48,833 bases of DNA from an uncultured Desulfobulbaceae bacterium (GCA_947259115.1 CAMYKS010000031.1:1-48833); one strand, 5' to 3'. Positions 33,395-43,070 are shown, counted from the first letter of the stretch. Numbers and translations are program-made. Notes: a model not told the origin generated them from the letters alone.

Positions 33395-35332
33395 ATGTCT
33401 GAAATAACAGTCATACTTCCTGAGGGAGACGCCAAGCAGTTTGGAGGTGAAGCATCTGTTGCCGATGCTCTTTCTGAACTGCTCTCCAATAAACAGCGGA
33501 AACAGACTGTTGCGGTTGCTATTGGCGAGAACCTCGTAGATCTTTCAACGAGGCTTGACAGTCTGGGGCAGAAAAAAATTGAACTGCGCCCTGTGTTAGT
33601 CTCTAGTGATGAAGGTCTTGATATAGTGCGCCACAGTACCGCGCATCTCATGGCCAAAGCGGTTCTGGATCTTTACGGCCCCGACCTGAAGGTTGCCATC
33701 GGTCCTGCAATTGAAGACGGTTTTTACTATGATTTTGACCGTGAAGCTCCGTTTACACCGGATGACTTTGACAGCATAGAAGAAAAGATGCTGGAAACCG
33801 TGAGAAGCGGGGTCTCCTTTGAAAGAAAAGTGGTATCAAAGGCCGAAGCTGTTGCGCTTTTTGAAGAGAAGGGTGAAAAATACAAGGTTGAACTCCTTAA
33901 AGAGATTGAAGGCGATACCGTAAGCCTGTACCAGCTTGATAACTTTGTTGACCTGTGCCGCGGCCCCCATGTTCCAAACAGCAGCTGGCTGCAGGTGTAC
34001 AAGCTTATCAAGGTGGCCGGTGCCTACTGGCGGGGCGACGAGCACAACCAGATGCTGCAGCGCATCTATGGTACAGCCTTTGCCGATAAGAAGAAGCTTA
34101 AGAAATACCTCAATGATCTTGAAGAGGCCAAGAAACGAGACCACAGGAAACTTGGCAAGGAGCTCTCTCTATTTACCATCAGCGACCAGGTTGGCCCGGG
34201 CCTCATTCTCTGGCAGCCCAAGGGAGCACTGCTTCGCAAGCTTATTGAAGACTACTGGAAGGAAGAGCATTACAAGTATGATTATGAATTGCTCTATACA
34301 CCGCATATAGCAAAGCTTGATATGTGGAAGACAAGCGGGCATCTCGATTTTTACAGCGAGAACATGTATTCCTCCATGGCTATAGATGAAGTGCAGTATC
34401 AGTTGAAGCCGATGAACTGCCCTTTTCATATCGAAATATACAAGTCACAGATGCGCAGCTACCGGGAGTTTCCTATCCGCTGGTGTGAACTGGGAACAGT
34501 TTACCGTTATGAGAGGACCGGTGTTCTGCACGGACTGCTTCGGGTCAGGGGGTTTACCCAGGACGATGCCCATATTTTTTGCCGACCTGACCAGCTGGAA
34601 GATGAAATTTTTAATATTCTCGACCTTAACTTAAATATTCTGGAAACATTCGGGTTTGACCAGTATGATATTTACCTGTCCACCCGTCCTGAAAAATATG
34701 TTGGCAGCGAAGAGCACTGGCAGAAGGCAACCGATGCCCTGAAGCAGGCCCTGGAGAAGAGGGGACTTGCATATCAGATAGATCCGGGCGAGGGTGTTTT
34801 TTACGGCCCTAAAATTGATATAAAAATTAAAGATGTCCTGGGCCGTTCCTGGCAGTGCTCCACCATACAGGTGGATTTTAACCTCCCGGAACGTTTCGGG
34901 GTCAGCTATATAGGTGAAGACGGCCGGGAGCACCAGCCGATCATGATCCACAGGGCTTTGATGGGCTCTTTAGAACGGTTCATCGGAGTGTTGATCGAAA
35001 ATTATGCCGGCGCTTTTCCCCTCTGGTTGGCTCCGGTACAGGCGCGCATCATGAACATTACCGATGCCCAGAGTGAATATTGCGAAAAGCTCTATCAGGA
35101 ACTGCGCCAATCCGGTGTCAGAATTGAGAAGGACCTGCGGAACGAGAAGCTGAATTATAAAATACGGGAAGCGCAGCTGGCAAAAATCCCATATATGCTG
35201 GTAATAGGCGACCGTGAAGCTGAATCAAACACAGTTACAGTGCGGGAGAGAAGCGGTAAGAACTTACCTCCCATGCCCGTTAAGGATTTTGCGACAAAAA
35301 TTAAGGATGAATGTAAGGCGGTGCTGGGGTAG
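33395..35332 (+). CDS. thrS: Threonyl-tRNA synthetase
   Basis: A 645-residue enzyme (E. coli 642). An N-terminal TGS domain (1-65), the editing domain with HSTAH (His80, His84), the catalytic core with KPMNCPFH and RYERTGVLHGLLRVRGFTQD (zinc Cys and motif 2), and a C-terminal anticodon-binding domain are in order. The ATG at 33395 gives the standard start MSEITVILPEG; the longer frame would add 48 unrelated residues through leader sequence. It heads the translation operon. Confidence 0.96.
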   Translation: MSEITVILPEGDAKQFGGEASVADALSELLSNKQRKQTVAVAIGENLVDLSTRLDSLGQKKIELRPVLVSSDEGLDIVRHSTAHLMAKAVLDLYGPDLKVAIGPAIEDGFYYDFDREAPFTPDDFDSIEEKMLETVRSGVSFERKVVSKAEAVALFEEKGEKYKVELLKEIEGDTVSLYQLDNFVDLCRGPHVPNSSWLQVYKLIKVAGAYWRGDEHNQMLQRIYGTAFADKKKLKKYLNDLEEAKKRDHRKLGKELSLFTISDQVGPGLILWQPKGALLRKLIEDYWKEEHYKYDYELLYTPHIAKLDMWKTSGHLDFYSENMYSSMAIDEVQYQLKPMNCPFHIEIYKSQMRSYREFPIRWCELGTVYRYERTGVLHGLLRVRGFTQDDAHIFCRPDQLEDEIFNILDLNLNILETFGFDQYDIYLSTRPEKYVGSEEHWQKATDALKQALEKRGLAYQIDPGEGVFYGPKIDIKIKDVLGRSWQCSTIQVDFNLPERFGVSYIGEDGREHQPIMIHRALMGSLERFIGVLIENYAGAFPLWLAPVQARIMNITDAQSEYCEKLYQELRQSGVRIEKDLRNEKLNYKIREAQLAKIPYMLVIGDREAESNTVTVRERSGKNLPPMPVKDFATKIKDECKAVLG

Positions 35333-35389
35333 ATTACAGGAACGCTGAGCCTGGATGTTATTATTAAATTGTACGTAAGGAGGTAGGGT

Positions 35390-35935
35390 ATTAAAAGGAG
35401 AAGCAGGGCACCAGAAAGAAAACGCGAAGTGAAAGCCAGGATGAATGAAGATATTCGGCACGATCAGGTACGGTTGATCGGGTCGGATGGTACACAGCTT
35501 GGAGTAATGTCCAGCCGTGAAGCTCTTGAAAAGGCAGATGACGAAGGATTAGACCTTGTTGAAATTTCTGATACCTCCGATCCTCCTGTCTGCCGGATAA
35601 TGAACTATGATAAGTTCCGCTATGAACAGAGTAAAAAGCAGGCTGAGGCTCGAAAAAAGCAGACTGTTGTTGAGGTCAAGGAAATAAAGTTCAGACCCAA
35701 AACAGAAGAGCATGACCTGAATTTCAAGATAAAAAATATAAAGAAGTTCCTGGCAAATAAAAACAAGGTAAAAATCACCCTGCGTTTCAGGGGCAGAGAA
35801 ATTGTATATGCCCATAGCCAGGGTGTTGAAGTGCTGAACAAAATTGCAGAAGCTCTCGGTGAAGAGGCAACAATTGTCCAGCATCCCACAATGGAGGGAA
35901 GGCAGATGGTCATGTTTGTTGCCCCCAAGGCATAA
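35390..35935 (+). CDS. infC: Translation initiation factor IF-3, ATT start
   Basis: A 181-residue protein. The start is the ATT at 35390 preceded by AAGGAGG at a 6-nt gap; reading from it gives the basic IF-3 head (KRRSRAPERKREVKAR) and then MNEDIR. AUU is the known start of infC in E. coli, where IF-3 represses its own translation by rejecting it; the same control is likely here. The N-domain, lysine-rich linker (about 80-100) and C-domain ending in VMFVAPKA are present. Confidence 0.94.
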   Translation: MKRRSRAPERKREVKARMNEDIRHDQVRLIGSDGTQLGVMSSREALEKADDEGLDLVEISDTSDPPVCRIMNYDKFRYEQSKKQAEARKKQTVVEVKEIKFRPKTEEHDLNFKIKNIKKFLANKNKVKITLRFRGREIVYAHSQGVEVLNKIAEALGEEATIVQHPTMEGRQMVMFVAPKA

Positions 35936-36173
35936 AAACATTGTAAAACCATATGCGCTGCCGGAAGGAGTTGCTGCTTGTAAAAGGTATCACGGTCATA
36001 AACGGGGCTTTAAATATCTGGAAATTGCAGACCCGATGTCCGCCAAGGAGTTTTTCCTAGGCCAACAGAAGCCAGGGAAAAACCTTTAAATCTTTTCATT
36101 GAAAAAATAACGAAAAAATAATACGTTAATCAATATAGCTCATAAATATTATAGATTTTAGGAGAGTGCTGTC
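35936..36173 (+). other. infC-rpmI spacer, possible L20/L35 control region
   Basis: The 238-nt spacer is long for this operon. An open frame runs through it to 36087-36089 in a frame unlike infC, but it has no start signal. Ribosomal protein L20 commonly represses rpmI from structured leader RNA in this position. I cannot fold it reliably, so its role is open. Confidence 0.3.
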
Positions 36174-36371
36174 ATGCCAAAAATGAAAACAAATCGCGGT
36201 GCGGCAAAGCGTTTTAAGGCCACCGGTTCTGGAAAAATTGTGAGAAGCAAAGCCTTTGCCAGTCATATTCTCACCAAGAAGTCCACCAAGAGAAAACGGG
36301 GCCTGCGACAAACTGGCCTGGTTGATGAATCAAACGTTAAGGGAATCAAAAGAATTTTACCCTACATGTAG
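36174..36371 (+). CDS. rpmI: 50S ribosomal protein L35
   Basis: A 65-residue basic protein starting [14 protein letters not shown] and ending KRILPYM, both standard for L35. TAGGAGAG precedes the ATG. It is followed by rplT after 48 nt. Confidence 0.97.
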   Translation: MPKMKTNRGAAKRFKATGSGKIVRSKAFASHILTKKSTKRKRGLRQTGLVDESNVKGIKRILPYM

Positions 36372-36419
36372 TTTGCATTAATTAATTGTTAATTTGATAA
36401 AATAGAAAGAGGTATATAC

Positions 36420-36767
36420 ATGGCACGTGTAACACGCGGATTCAAGGCACGCCGCAGAAGAAATAAAGTCCTTAAATTGGCCAAGGGATTCAGAGGCGGT
36501 CGTCACAGGCTGTTCAAAACAGCTACCGAAGCTGTCGACCGGGCTCTGAGCTACGCCTACCGTGATCGCAGGAATAAAAAACGCGACTTCCGCAGACTTT
36601 GGATAACCCGCATCAGTGCTGCTGCAAAACAGAATGGTACCAGCTACAGCAAGTTGATGGGTGGACTGAAAAAGGCTGAAGTTGAATTGGACCGTAAGGT
36701 TCTTTCCAATATGGCCATACTTGATCCCAACGGATTCTCCCAGGTGGTCAAGCTTGCAGTCCAGTAA
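36420..36767 (+). CDS. rplT: 50S ribosomal protein L20
   Basis: A 115-residue basic protein with the family start [19 protein letters not shown] and internal [14 protein letters not shown]. It binds 23S rRNA early in assembly and is often the repressor of this operon. GAGGT lies 7 nt upstream. Confidence 0.97.
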   Translation: MARVTRGFKARRRRNKVLKLAKGFRGGRHRLFKTATEAVDRALSYAYRDRRNKKRDFRRLWITRISAAAKQNGTSYSKLMGGLKKAEVELDRKVLSNMAILDPNGFSQVVKLAVQ

Positions 36768-36783
36768 TTATTTGACCTGCTGA

Positions 36784-37809
<1,026 letters not shown>

Positions 37810-37836
37810 ATTTTTTTACGTTTTTACTTACGATCC

Positions 37837-40272
37837 ATGAAATTCACCCTGAACTGGTTAAAAGAATATATCGACCTTGACATGCCTGTGGATGCACTGG
37901 CGGACAAGCTGACCATGCTCGGTCTCGAGGTGGATAGTGTTGATGAGTTGTACCGGGAACTGGATGCAGTAAAAGTGGCAAAGATCGTCAATGTCAAACC
38001 CCATCCGGATGCCGACCGTCTTACTCTATGTGATGTTACAGTTGGTGAAGATACATTCCAGGTGGTATGCGGAGCCCCCAATGCCAGACCGGGTCTTTTG
38101 ACTCCCATCGCATTACCGGGAACTGTTCTCCCCGGAGGCATGAAGGTCAAAAAAGCTTCTATCCGCGGCCAGGAATCCTCCGGCATGCTTGGCTCTGAAA
38201 AGGATCTCGGTATTAGCGAAGATCATGCCGGCATTATGGAACTGCCGGACACTGCGACTCCTGGGCAATCGCTCCCTGAAGCCCTTACACTGCTGGATAC
38301 ACTCATCGAGGTGGACCTGACACCGAATCGCCCTGACTGCACCAGTGTCATTGGTATTGCCAGAGAGGTTGCAGGTTTCACCAATCAGAAAATGGATCTC
38401 CCCGTTAAAAACGATCTGCCGTTACTGACCGGTGAGGAAGTCCCGTTCTCCGTTGAAGTTCTCGACCCTGAAGACTGCCCCCGTTATGCGGCAAGGCTTC
38501 TGAAAAATGCCACCATAGGCCCATCACCCTGGTGGCTGCGAAAAAGACTTCTTTCCGTTGGTTTGCGGCCCATCAATAATGTAGTGGATATAACTAATCT
38601 GGTCATGCTTGAGTATGGTCAGCCGCTGCATGCCTTTGATTTTCACAGGTTGGGAGGCGGCAAGATTGTTGTACGCAGGGCCAGGGCCAATGAAGATATT
38701 GTCACCCTTGATGGTGAAAAAAGGCAGCTTGACGACAAAGTGCTTCTTATCTGTGATGCTGAAAAGCCGGTGGCAGTGGCTGGTGTCATGGGTGGTGAGA
38801 ATTCTGAAGTTAGCGACTCCACCAGGGATATTCTGCTCGAAAGTGCCTGTTTTAATCCTCTCTCCATTCGCCGCACTGCAAGACAGTTGAACCTGGGCAC
38901 CGAGGCCTCCTATCGCTTTGAAAGAGGTGTGGATCCTGAAGTTGCTCCCATTGCCATGGAAAGGGCAGTACAGCTTCTGGTTGAACTGACCGGGGCCGAA
39001 GTCGTACCGAACGGCTATGATTGTGTTGCCGGAATTAAGCCGCCTGAGACAATTACCCTGCGCGTCAGCCGCACCAATGACCTTTTGGGTCTGCAGCTTG
39101 ACGCCACGGAAGTTGCCCGCTGCCTTGAAAGCATTGAGCTTACAGTAAGCCGGGCAGATGCAGATACTCTGCTGGTTACACCGCCAAGTTTCCGCATAGA
39201 CCTGGAAAGGGAAGTTGACCTTATAGAAGAGGTTGCCAGGCTGCAGGGCTATGATGAAATACCTATTACCATGCCCATTGTCCCCATGAGTTTCCCTGAA
39301 CAGCAGCCGGGCCTGGAGTTGCGCAAAAAACTGGCTGCAATGCTTGTTTCCCAGGGCTTTTTTGAAGCGATAAACTATAGCTTTGTTGATGAAACCTATT
39401 TTGACCGGTTGCAGCTGAAAAGTGATGATCCGGTCAGAACCGCGGTAACGCTGCTCAATCCTCTTTCCGAGGATCAGAAGATTATGCGTACCATGATGCT
39501 GCCGAGCTTACTGCAAAATATTGCCAGAAATACCAGCCGTCAAAATAATGATGTAAAGCTTTTTGAGATCGGCAAGGTATTTCACCCCGTAGCAGATGCA
39601 CCGCTTCCAAGCGAGAATGTTCGACTGGCCGGTGTAATAAGCGGGTCCAGGCATCCCGGAGCCTCTCTTCTGCATTTTGGCAACACCCAGGTCGACATAT
39701 ACGACTGCAAGGGCATGGTAGAAGCAATCCTGCAGGAAGTACGGCTTACAAAGGCTGTCAGTGTGGAGTTTAAAAATGAGAGCACCACTGCTCCGGGTTA
39801 TATCCAGCCTGATTCGTATGTAATTTACCGGGCAGGGGAGACCCTTTTAGGCTACATCGGGCAAATTGATACGGAAGTACTGAAAAGTTTTGGCGTCAAG
39901 CAGGATGTTTTCTTTTTTGATCTTGATCTTGACCTGATAACAAAACGTGAACCAACACCGAAATCATTTAAGCAGCTGCCAAAATTTCCTGCCGTTAACC
40001 GGGATATTGCCCTTATAGTGCCGGAGGCAGTTGCATCCGGTGAACTGCTCACAGCTGTTCTTCATGCCGACGAAGCACTTGTTGAATCGGCGGATATTTT
40101 TGATGTATACCGCGGAGATGCCATAGGGTCGGGGCTTAAGAGTGTCGCCCTCTCCTTAACCTATCGTTCCGTGGAGCAGACCCTGGATGACAAAACCGTG
40201 AACAAGGTGCATCAGCGCCTCATCAAGATGCTGGAAGATCGTTTTCAGGGCAGATTGCGTGATGCAGGATGA
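37837..40272 (+). CDS. pheT: Phenylalanyl-tRNA synthetase beta subunit
   Basis: An 811-residue subunit: N-terminal tRNA-binding OB fold (about 40-150, with NVKPHPDADRL), B3/B4 editing domain (about 210-400, RPINNVVDITN), B5 domain (about 405-475), synthetase-like core, and the C-terminal ferredoxin-fold anticodon-binding domain (about 715-811, KFPAVNRDIALIV). Normal length. Confidence 0.96.
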   Translation: MKFTLNWLKEYIDLDMPVDALADKLTMLGLEVDSVDELYRELDAVKVAKIVNVKPHPDADRLTLCDVTVGEDTFQVVCGAPNARPGLLTPIALPGTVLPGGMKVKKASIRGQESSGMLGSEKDLGISEDHAGIMELPDTATPGQSLPEALTLLDTLIEVDLTPNRPDCTSVIGIAREVAGFTNQKMDLPVKNDLPLLTGEEVPFSVEVLDPEDCPRYAARLLKNATIGPSPWWLRKRLLSVGLRPINNVVDITNLVMLEYGQPLHAFDFHRLGGGKIVVRRARANEDIVTLDGEKRQLDDKVLLICDAEKPVAVAGVMGGENSEVSDSTRDILLESACFNPLSIRRTARQLNLGTEASYRFERGVDPEVAPIAMERAVQLLVELTGAEVVPNGYDCVAGIKPPETITLRVSRTNDLLGLQLDATEVARCLESIELTVSRADADTLLVTPPSFRIDLEREVDLIEEVARLQGYDEIPITMPIVPMSFPEQQPGLELRKKLAAMLVSQGFFEAINYSFVDETYFDRLQLKSDDPVRTAVTLLNPLSEDQKIMRTMMLPSLLQNIARNTSRQNNDVKLFEIGKVFHPVADAPLPSENVRLAGVISGSRHPGASLLHFGNTQVDIYDCKGMVEAILQEVRLTKAVSVEFKNESTTAPGYIQPDSYVIYRAGETLLGYIGQIDTEVLKSFGVKQDVFFFDLDLDLITKREPTPKSFKQLPKFPAVNRDIALIVPEAVASGELLTAVLHADEALVESADIFDVYRGDAIGSGLKSVALSLTYRSVEQTLDDKTVNKVHQRLIKMLEDRFQGRLRDAG

Positions 40273-40313
40273 TCCAATAACCTTAAACAAATAGCATAGA
40301 GCATACTAATACA

Positions 40314-40604
40314 ATGAAACGATCAAATATCACCCGCAAAGACCTGGCAAAGGCCATAAATGAAAAATTGGGCTTTTCCCAGCGCAGTGCGGAAGAAATA
40401 ATCGATACTGTTTTTTCCACCATGAAATCAACGCTTATAAATGGTGAATCGATCAAGCTCGTACATTTCGGCACCCTGGGTGTCAGAAAAAAATCACCCC
40501 GCAGGGGCCGTAACCCCAGAACCGGTGAGGCCATGGAGATTTCCAGCAGAAGTATGGTCAACTTCAAGCCGAGTAAAGGGTTACGGATGAAGATCAACAG
40601 TTAG
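40314..40604 (+). CDS. ihfA: Integration host factor alpha subunit
   Basis: A 96-residue HU/IHF protein, starting [15 protein letters not shown], with the DNA-bending arm [14 protein letters not shown] (Pro at the tip). The pheST-ihfA-merR order is a widespread arrangement and supports the alpha assignment. IHF bends DNA in recombination and transcription. Confidence 0.92.
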   Translation: MKRSNITRKDLAKAINEKLGFSQRSAEEIIDTVFSTMKSTLINGESIKLVHFGTLGVRKKSPRRGRNPRTGEAMEISSRSMVNFKPSKGLRMKINS

Positions 40605-40608
40605 GGCA

Positions 40609-41022
40609 GTGGATAAAACAACCCGTCAGCATGCAAAGAAAAAAGCCTTATCAGCGCCCTTAGGTCCGGGAAGCATCCCTGATAAGCTTTATTTCAAGAT
40701 CGGCGAGGTGAAAATAATTACCGGGGTGGAGCCGCATGTCCTGCGCTACTGGGAATCGGAATTCAAGGTAATCCGGCCCCAGCGGGCATCATCAAAGCAG
40801 AGACTCTACAGGCGGGTTGATGTTGAAAACATACTGACCATAAAAAAGCTTCTCTATGAAGACGGCTATACAGTTCCCGGGGCCAGAAAACATCTGACAG
40901 AGAAGAAAGAAGAGATAAAGAGCAGCCCGCAGCCGAAGGCTCCCGGAACCAAGGCACGCACAATGCTGGCGGAACTCAAGAGCGACCTGCAGCAGATGAA
41001 GGAGATGTTGGAAAAAAAGTAG
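40609..41022 (+). CDS. MerR-family transcriptional regulator
   Basis: A 137-residue protein with a GTG start 4 nt after the ihfA stop codon. A MerR winged helix (about 28-95) reads [23 protein letters not shown] and [13 protein letters not shown] short Lys/Glu-rich C-terminal helix replaces an effector domain, and no Cys ligands are present. This solo MerR after ihfA is typical; its target is unknown. Confidence 0.88.
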   Translation: MDKTTRQHAKKKALSAPLGPGSIPDKLYFKIGEVKIITGVEPHVLRYWESEFKVIRPQRASSKQRLYRRVDVENILTIKKLLYEDGYTVPGARKHLTEKKEEIKSSPQPKAPGTKARTMLAELKSDLQQMKEMLEKK

Positions 41023-41032
41023 AATTAAGAAA

Positions 41033-41061
41033 TTGACAAGGGCTCAGCAAAGAAGCATAAT
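41033..41061 (+). promoter_or_regulatory. Sigma70 promoter of tRNA-Pro
   Basis: TTGACA (41033-41038) and CATAAT (41056-41061) are 17 nt apart, about 60 nt before the tRNA. Confidence 0.75.
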
Positions 41062-41078
41062 GCAGCCCGTTTTAGTTT

Positions 41079-41108
41079 AATGGTGTCAGACTTAAGTTTG
41101 ACACCATT
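41079..41108. repeat. 10-bp hairpin in the tRNA-Pro leader
   Basis: AATGGTGTCA and TGACACCATT form a perfect 10-bp stem around GACTTAAGTT, between the promoter and the tRNA. No T run follows, so termination is unlikely; it may be a palindromic repeat or a processing structure. Confidence 0.65.
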
Positions 41109-41122
41109 CTCAAAAAATAGGT

Positions 41123-41199
41123 CGGGACGTAGCGCAGTCTGGTAGCGCACCTGAATGGGGTTCAGGGGGCCGGAGGTTCAAATCCTCTCGTCCCGACCA
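41123..41199 (+). tRNA. tRNA-Pro (GGG)
   Basis: Acceptor CGGGACG/CGTCCCG, anticodon stem CCTGA/TCAGG with loop ATGGGGT (anticodon GGG), T arm GGAGGTTCAAATCCTC, encoded CCA. The 3' end is duplicated at 48266. Confidence 0.97.
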
Positions 41200-41203
41200 G
41201 TAA
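41178..41203 (+). other. attL-like site (3' end of tRNA-Pro)
   Basis: The 26 bp from the T arm through CCA and four more bases are repeated exactly, in the same orientation, at 48266-48291. tRNA 3' ends are the usual target of tyrosine integrases. Confidence 0.75.
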
Positions 41204-41209
41204 TACCAA

Positions 41210-41241
41210 GGGGTTAGCCAATGTTGGTTAGCCCCTTTTTT
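41210..41241 (+). terminator. Terminator after tRNA-Pro
   Basis: GGGGTTAGCC (41210-41219) pairs with GGTTAGCCCC (41226-41235, two G-U pairs) and is followed by six T. Confidence 0.8.
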
Positions 41242-41245
41242 GTGT

Positions 41246-41288
41246 CTGTGTTCCCTATGTGTTCCCTCACCAAACGGCAACGTTTCAA
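41246..41288 (+). repeat. 43-bp direct repeat, left copy
   Basis: CTGTGTTCCCTATGTGTTCC and onward to GTTTCAA recurs at 43028-43070 with three mismatches. The two copies bound the toxin-antitoxin segment. The rest of 41242-41566 holds only repeats. Confidence 0.8.
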
Positions 41289-41405
41289 AGATAGTGTCAA
41301 GAATTTTTCACACATTTCATCTGGAGGTGGCCCCGGTATAATTTTAGCCAAGTAGGGTGGGCTGTGCCCTCCAATAAATAAAACGAAAAGACGAAACATC
41401 TAATG

Positions 41406-41470
41406 AGCCAGGTAGATTGGGTTGAAGCATGTGCCGATTATCGGGTCGCCTCGCTACCCGACAAACCCAA
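41406..41470 (+). repeat. REP-like palindromic repeat, copy 1
   Basis: AGCCAGGTAGATTGGGTTGA, then an inner TCGGGT..ACCCGA stem and a closing AACCCAA, form a nested hairpin. A second copy lies at 42194-42258. It resembles the common GTAGGTTGGGTTGA type of bacterial intergenic palindrome. Confidence 0.75.
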
Positions 41471-41566
41471 CATTTACGTGGAAGGAGAGGGGTCGGGCGT
41501 GACTGCAATAGCGAATGAAAAAAGAAAAACAAGAACTCGCACGAAGCGCAGAGAAGTCCAAAACTA

Positions 41567-41902
41567 TTAAACCTGGTGGACAGCATGATCAAGGGCATCT
41601 ATCACCCACTGATTAAGACTCTTGCCGGTTCTGGCAGCAGCGGCCACAACTTCGCCGTGAAGACTCGGCGGAACACGGAGATTAAATTTGCCGGAATAGG
41701 GTTTGTTGGGCTCGATACCTCTTTTTCGGCAGTCCTCGAGGTATTCGTCAATTGCTGCGTGGAAGCTTTCGATTGCCTCGGCAATAGTCTGACCGTGAAA
41801 GCCGATGATGTCGCGGGTATTGATGACCCTGCCGACAAGGATACCGTCTTCGAGGTCCGGTTCAATCCGGGCAATATATTTTTTGTAAGTAACTGTGTTC
41901 AT
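41567..41902 (-). CDS. hicB: HicB-family antitoxin
   Basis: A 111-residue protein. An N-terminal HicB fold (about 8-60: RIEPDLEDGILVGRV, then ESFHAAIDEYLEDCRKRG) precedes a ribbon-helix-helix DNA-binding end (about 73-108: FNLRVPPSLHGEVVAAA). HicB neutralises HicA and represses the pair. It overlaps hicA by 4 nt (ATGA). Confidence 0.9.
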   Translation of the reverse strand: MNTVTYKKYIARIEPDLEDGILVGRVINTRDIIGFHGQTIAEAIESFHAAIDEYLEDCRKRGIEPNKPYSGKFNLRVPPSLHGEVVAAAARTGKSLNQWVIDALDHAVHQV

Positions 41903-42153
41903 GGCTTGTCTCCTGTTCTTTCCAGCAACTCTTTGATGAGCCTGACAGCATACCGGGGAAGTTCTTTTTGAGGATGTGGACTATGGATATTAACGGATTC
42001 ATTATTAAGATCAATCCGGTCTCTGGAGCCATCTCCATAGGTGATATCACCTCCCAGTGCTTTGATGAGGGAAGCTACGGAACGCCATTCAAGACCTTCC
42101 GGGGTAACTTTTTGAAAAATCGAGCAAAGAGTTTTCCTCTGTTTGCTGTTCAT
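41899..42153 (-). CDS. hicA: HicA-family toxin
   Basis: An 84-residue protein with the fold WRSVASLIKALGGDI, GSRDRIDLNN and HSPHPQKELPRYAVR of the HicA group paired with long HicB. HicA is a double-stranded-RNA-binding-fold mRNA interferase; the His lies in IHSPHP. It is transcribed first, overlapping hicB by 4 nt. It appears complete. Confidence 0.85.
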   Translation of the reverse strand: MNSKQRKTLCSIFQKVTPEGLEWRSVASLIKALGGDITYGDGSRDRIDLNNESVNIHSPHPQKELPRYAVRLIKELLERTGDKP

Positions 42154-42193
42154 AGATATATGGTACTGCCTGATGGTACCGATGTCAAGGGGA

Positions 42194-42258
42194 AGCCAGG
42201 TAGGTTGGTTGAAGCATGTGCCAATTGTCGGGTCGCCTTGTTACCCGACAAATCAAAC
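42194..42258 (+). repeat. REP-like palindromic repeat, copy 2
   Basis: It shares AGCCAGGTAG.TTGG, GAAGCATGTGCC and CGGGTCGCC..GTTACCCGACAAA-type blocks with copy 1, in the same orientation. The spacer 42154-42532 holds this copy, the MITE-like unit and no complete gene. Confidence 0.75.
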
Positions 42259-42397
42259 AAATATGGACAACGAGTAGTGAAAACATGCTTTTTGCTTTGA
42301 AAAACAATGGTTGAGGTTTTGGGGAAAAATTTGGCCTATGTATTGTAAGGAAGTGAGTAGTGAGAAATACACCACATCGAATAACTGAATGCAAAAT

Positions 42398-42536
42398 GTA
42401 GGGTGGGCTGTGCCCACCAAGATATAAACTCTTTGGGGTGGGGAATGACCAAAAGTGCAATTGCCAGGGGGACATAACCGATAATTGATGATTTGAGGGG
42501 CCAAGGTTTTAATACGGTGGGCACAGTCCACCCTAA
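42398..42536. repeat. MITE-like unit with 21-bp inverted ends
   Basis: GTAGGGTGGGCTGTGCCCACC at 42398-42418 (each end also internally palindromic) is mirrored at 42516-42536 with two mismatches. ATG flanks both sides, a possible 3-bp target duplication. A solo end of the same kind is at 41352-41372. No coding capacity. Confidence 0.5.
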
Positions 42537-42778
42537 TGAAGTTTTTCGATCAGGTCTTCTTTGGAGACCTGGTTCCAAATGGAGACTTTTGAAAGGATGT
42601 CGTGCAAAGTACCTTTTGCAACAGAATCATGGTTTGGGATGGTTATTTTGTGGATGCCGGCCGGTGTAGTCTTTTCTAAACGGACATGACTGCCGCGTTG
42701 CCGTGCAATGGAATTGCCCTAAAGATTTGAGAAAAGAAATGAGCTTTTTGCTGATACAACAGGGAGTTTTTTAGACAT
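42533..42778 (-). pseudogene. hicA: hicA toxin, frameshifted
   Basis: From the ATG at 42778 the frame reads MSKKLPVVSAK and stops at a TAG (42719-42721) after 19 codons. Sequence further on, in the same frame, encodes the rest of a HicA toxin: ARQRGSHVRLEKTTPAGIHK and IPNHDSVAKGTLHDIL, ending at 42533. Between the two, the expected family residues (LISFLKSLG) are readable only in the +1-shifted frame. One A is missing from the run at 42745-42749, and two bases are missing near 42716-42719. The gene overlaps its antitoxin by 8 nt. The toxin is almost certainly inactive unless reads are in error. Confidence 0.8.
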
Positions 42779-42995
42779 GCACCTCACCCAGATCCATCAT
42801 CGTGAAGAGGGAAGGATGAGGACTGAAATCAGCAGCGCTGGCAGGGTCATCTTCAAAGTGAAGTTGAATGGCCTCTTTGAGGTTTTTTACAAGTTTATCA
42901 AGTGTTTTGCCCTGGCTGAAGATATCAAAATCGTTGCAGCGAGCACAGTAAAATTCACCATCGCGATAGATTTCGGCTTTGATTATGGATTTCAT
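42771..42995 (-). CDS. hicB: HicB-family antitoxin (partner of the broken hicA)
   Basis: A 74-residue HicB fold: KSIIKAEIYRDGEFYCARCN, then LDKLVKNLKEAIQLHFED. It lacks a C-terminal DNA-binding domain. The ATG at 42995 follows GGAGATATCC. Antitoxin-first order differs from the neighbouring hicA-first pair. It remains intact although its toxin gene is disrupted. Confidence 0.85.
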   Translation of the reverse strand: MKSIIKAEIYRDGEFYCARCNDFDIFSQGKTLDKLVKNLKEAIQLHFEDDPASAADFSPHPSLFTMMDLGEVHV

Positions 42996-43027
42996 GGATA
43001 TCTCCTTCATGAGGCGATCTGAGGCCC

Positions 43028-43070
43028 CTGTGTTCCCTGTGTGTTCCCTCACCAAACGACAGCGTTTCAA
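43028..43070 (+). repeat. 43-bp direct repeat, right copy
   Basis: Matches 41246-41288 at 40 of 43 positions, same orientation. It lies just upstream of the second hicB gene. Confidence 0.8.

Noticed and set aside
41214..41399. Minus-strand ORF sharing KRCRLVREH with the frame upstream of the second hicB
   Set aside because: The shared peptide is explained by the 43-bp DNA repeat; neither stretch looks coding on its own.
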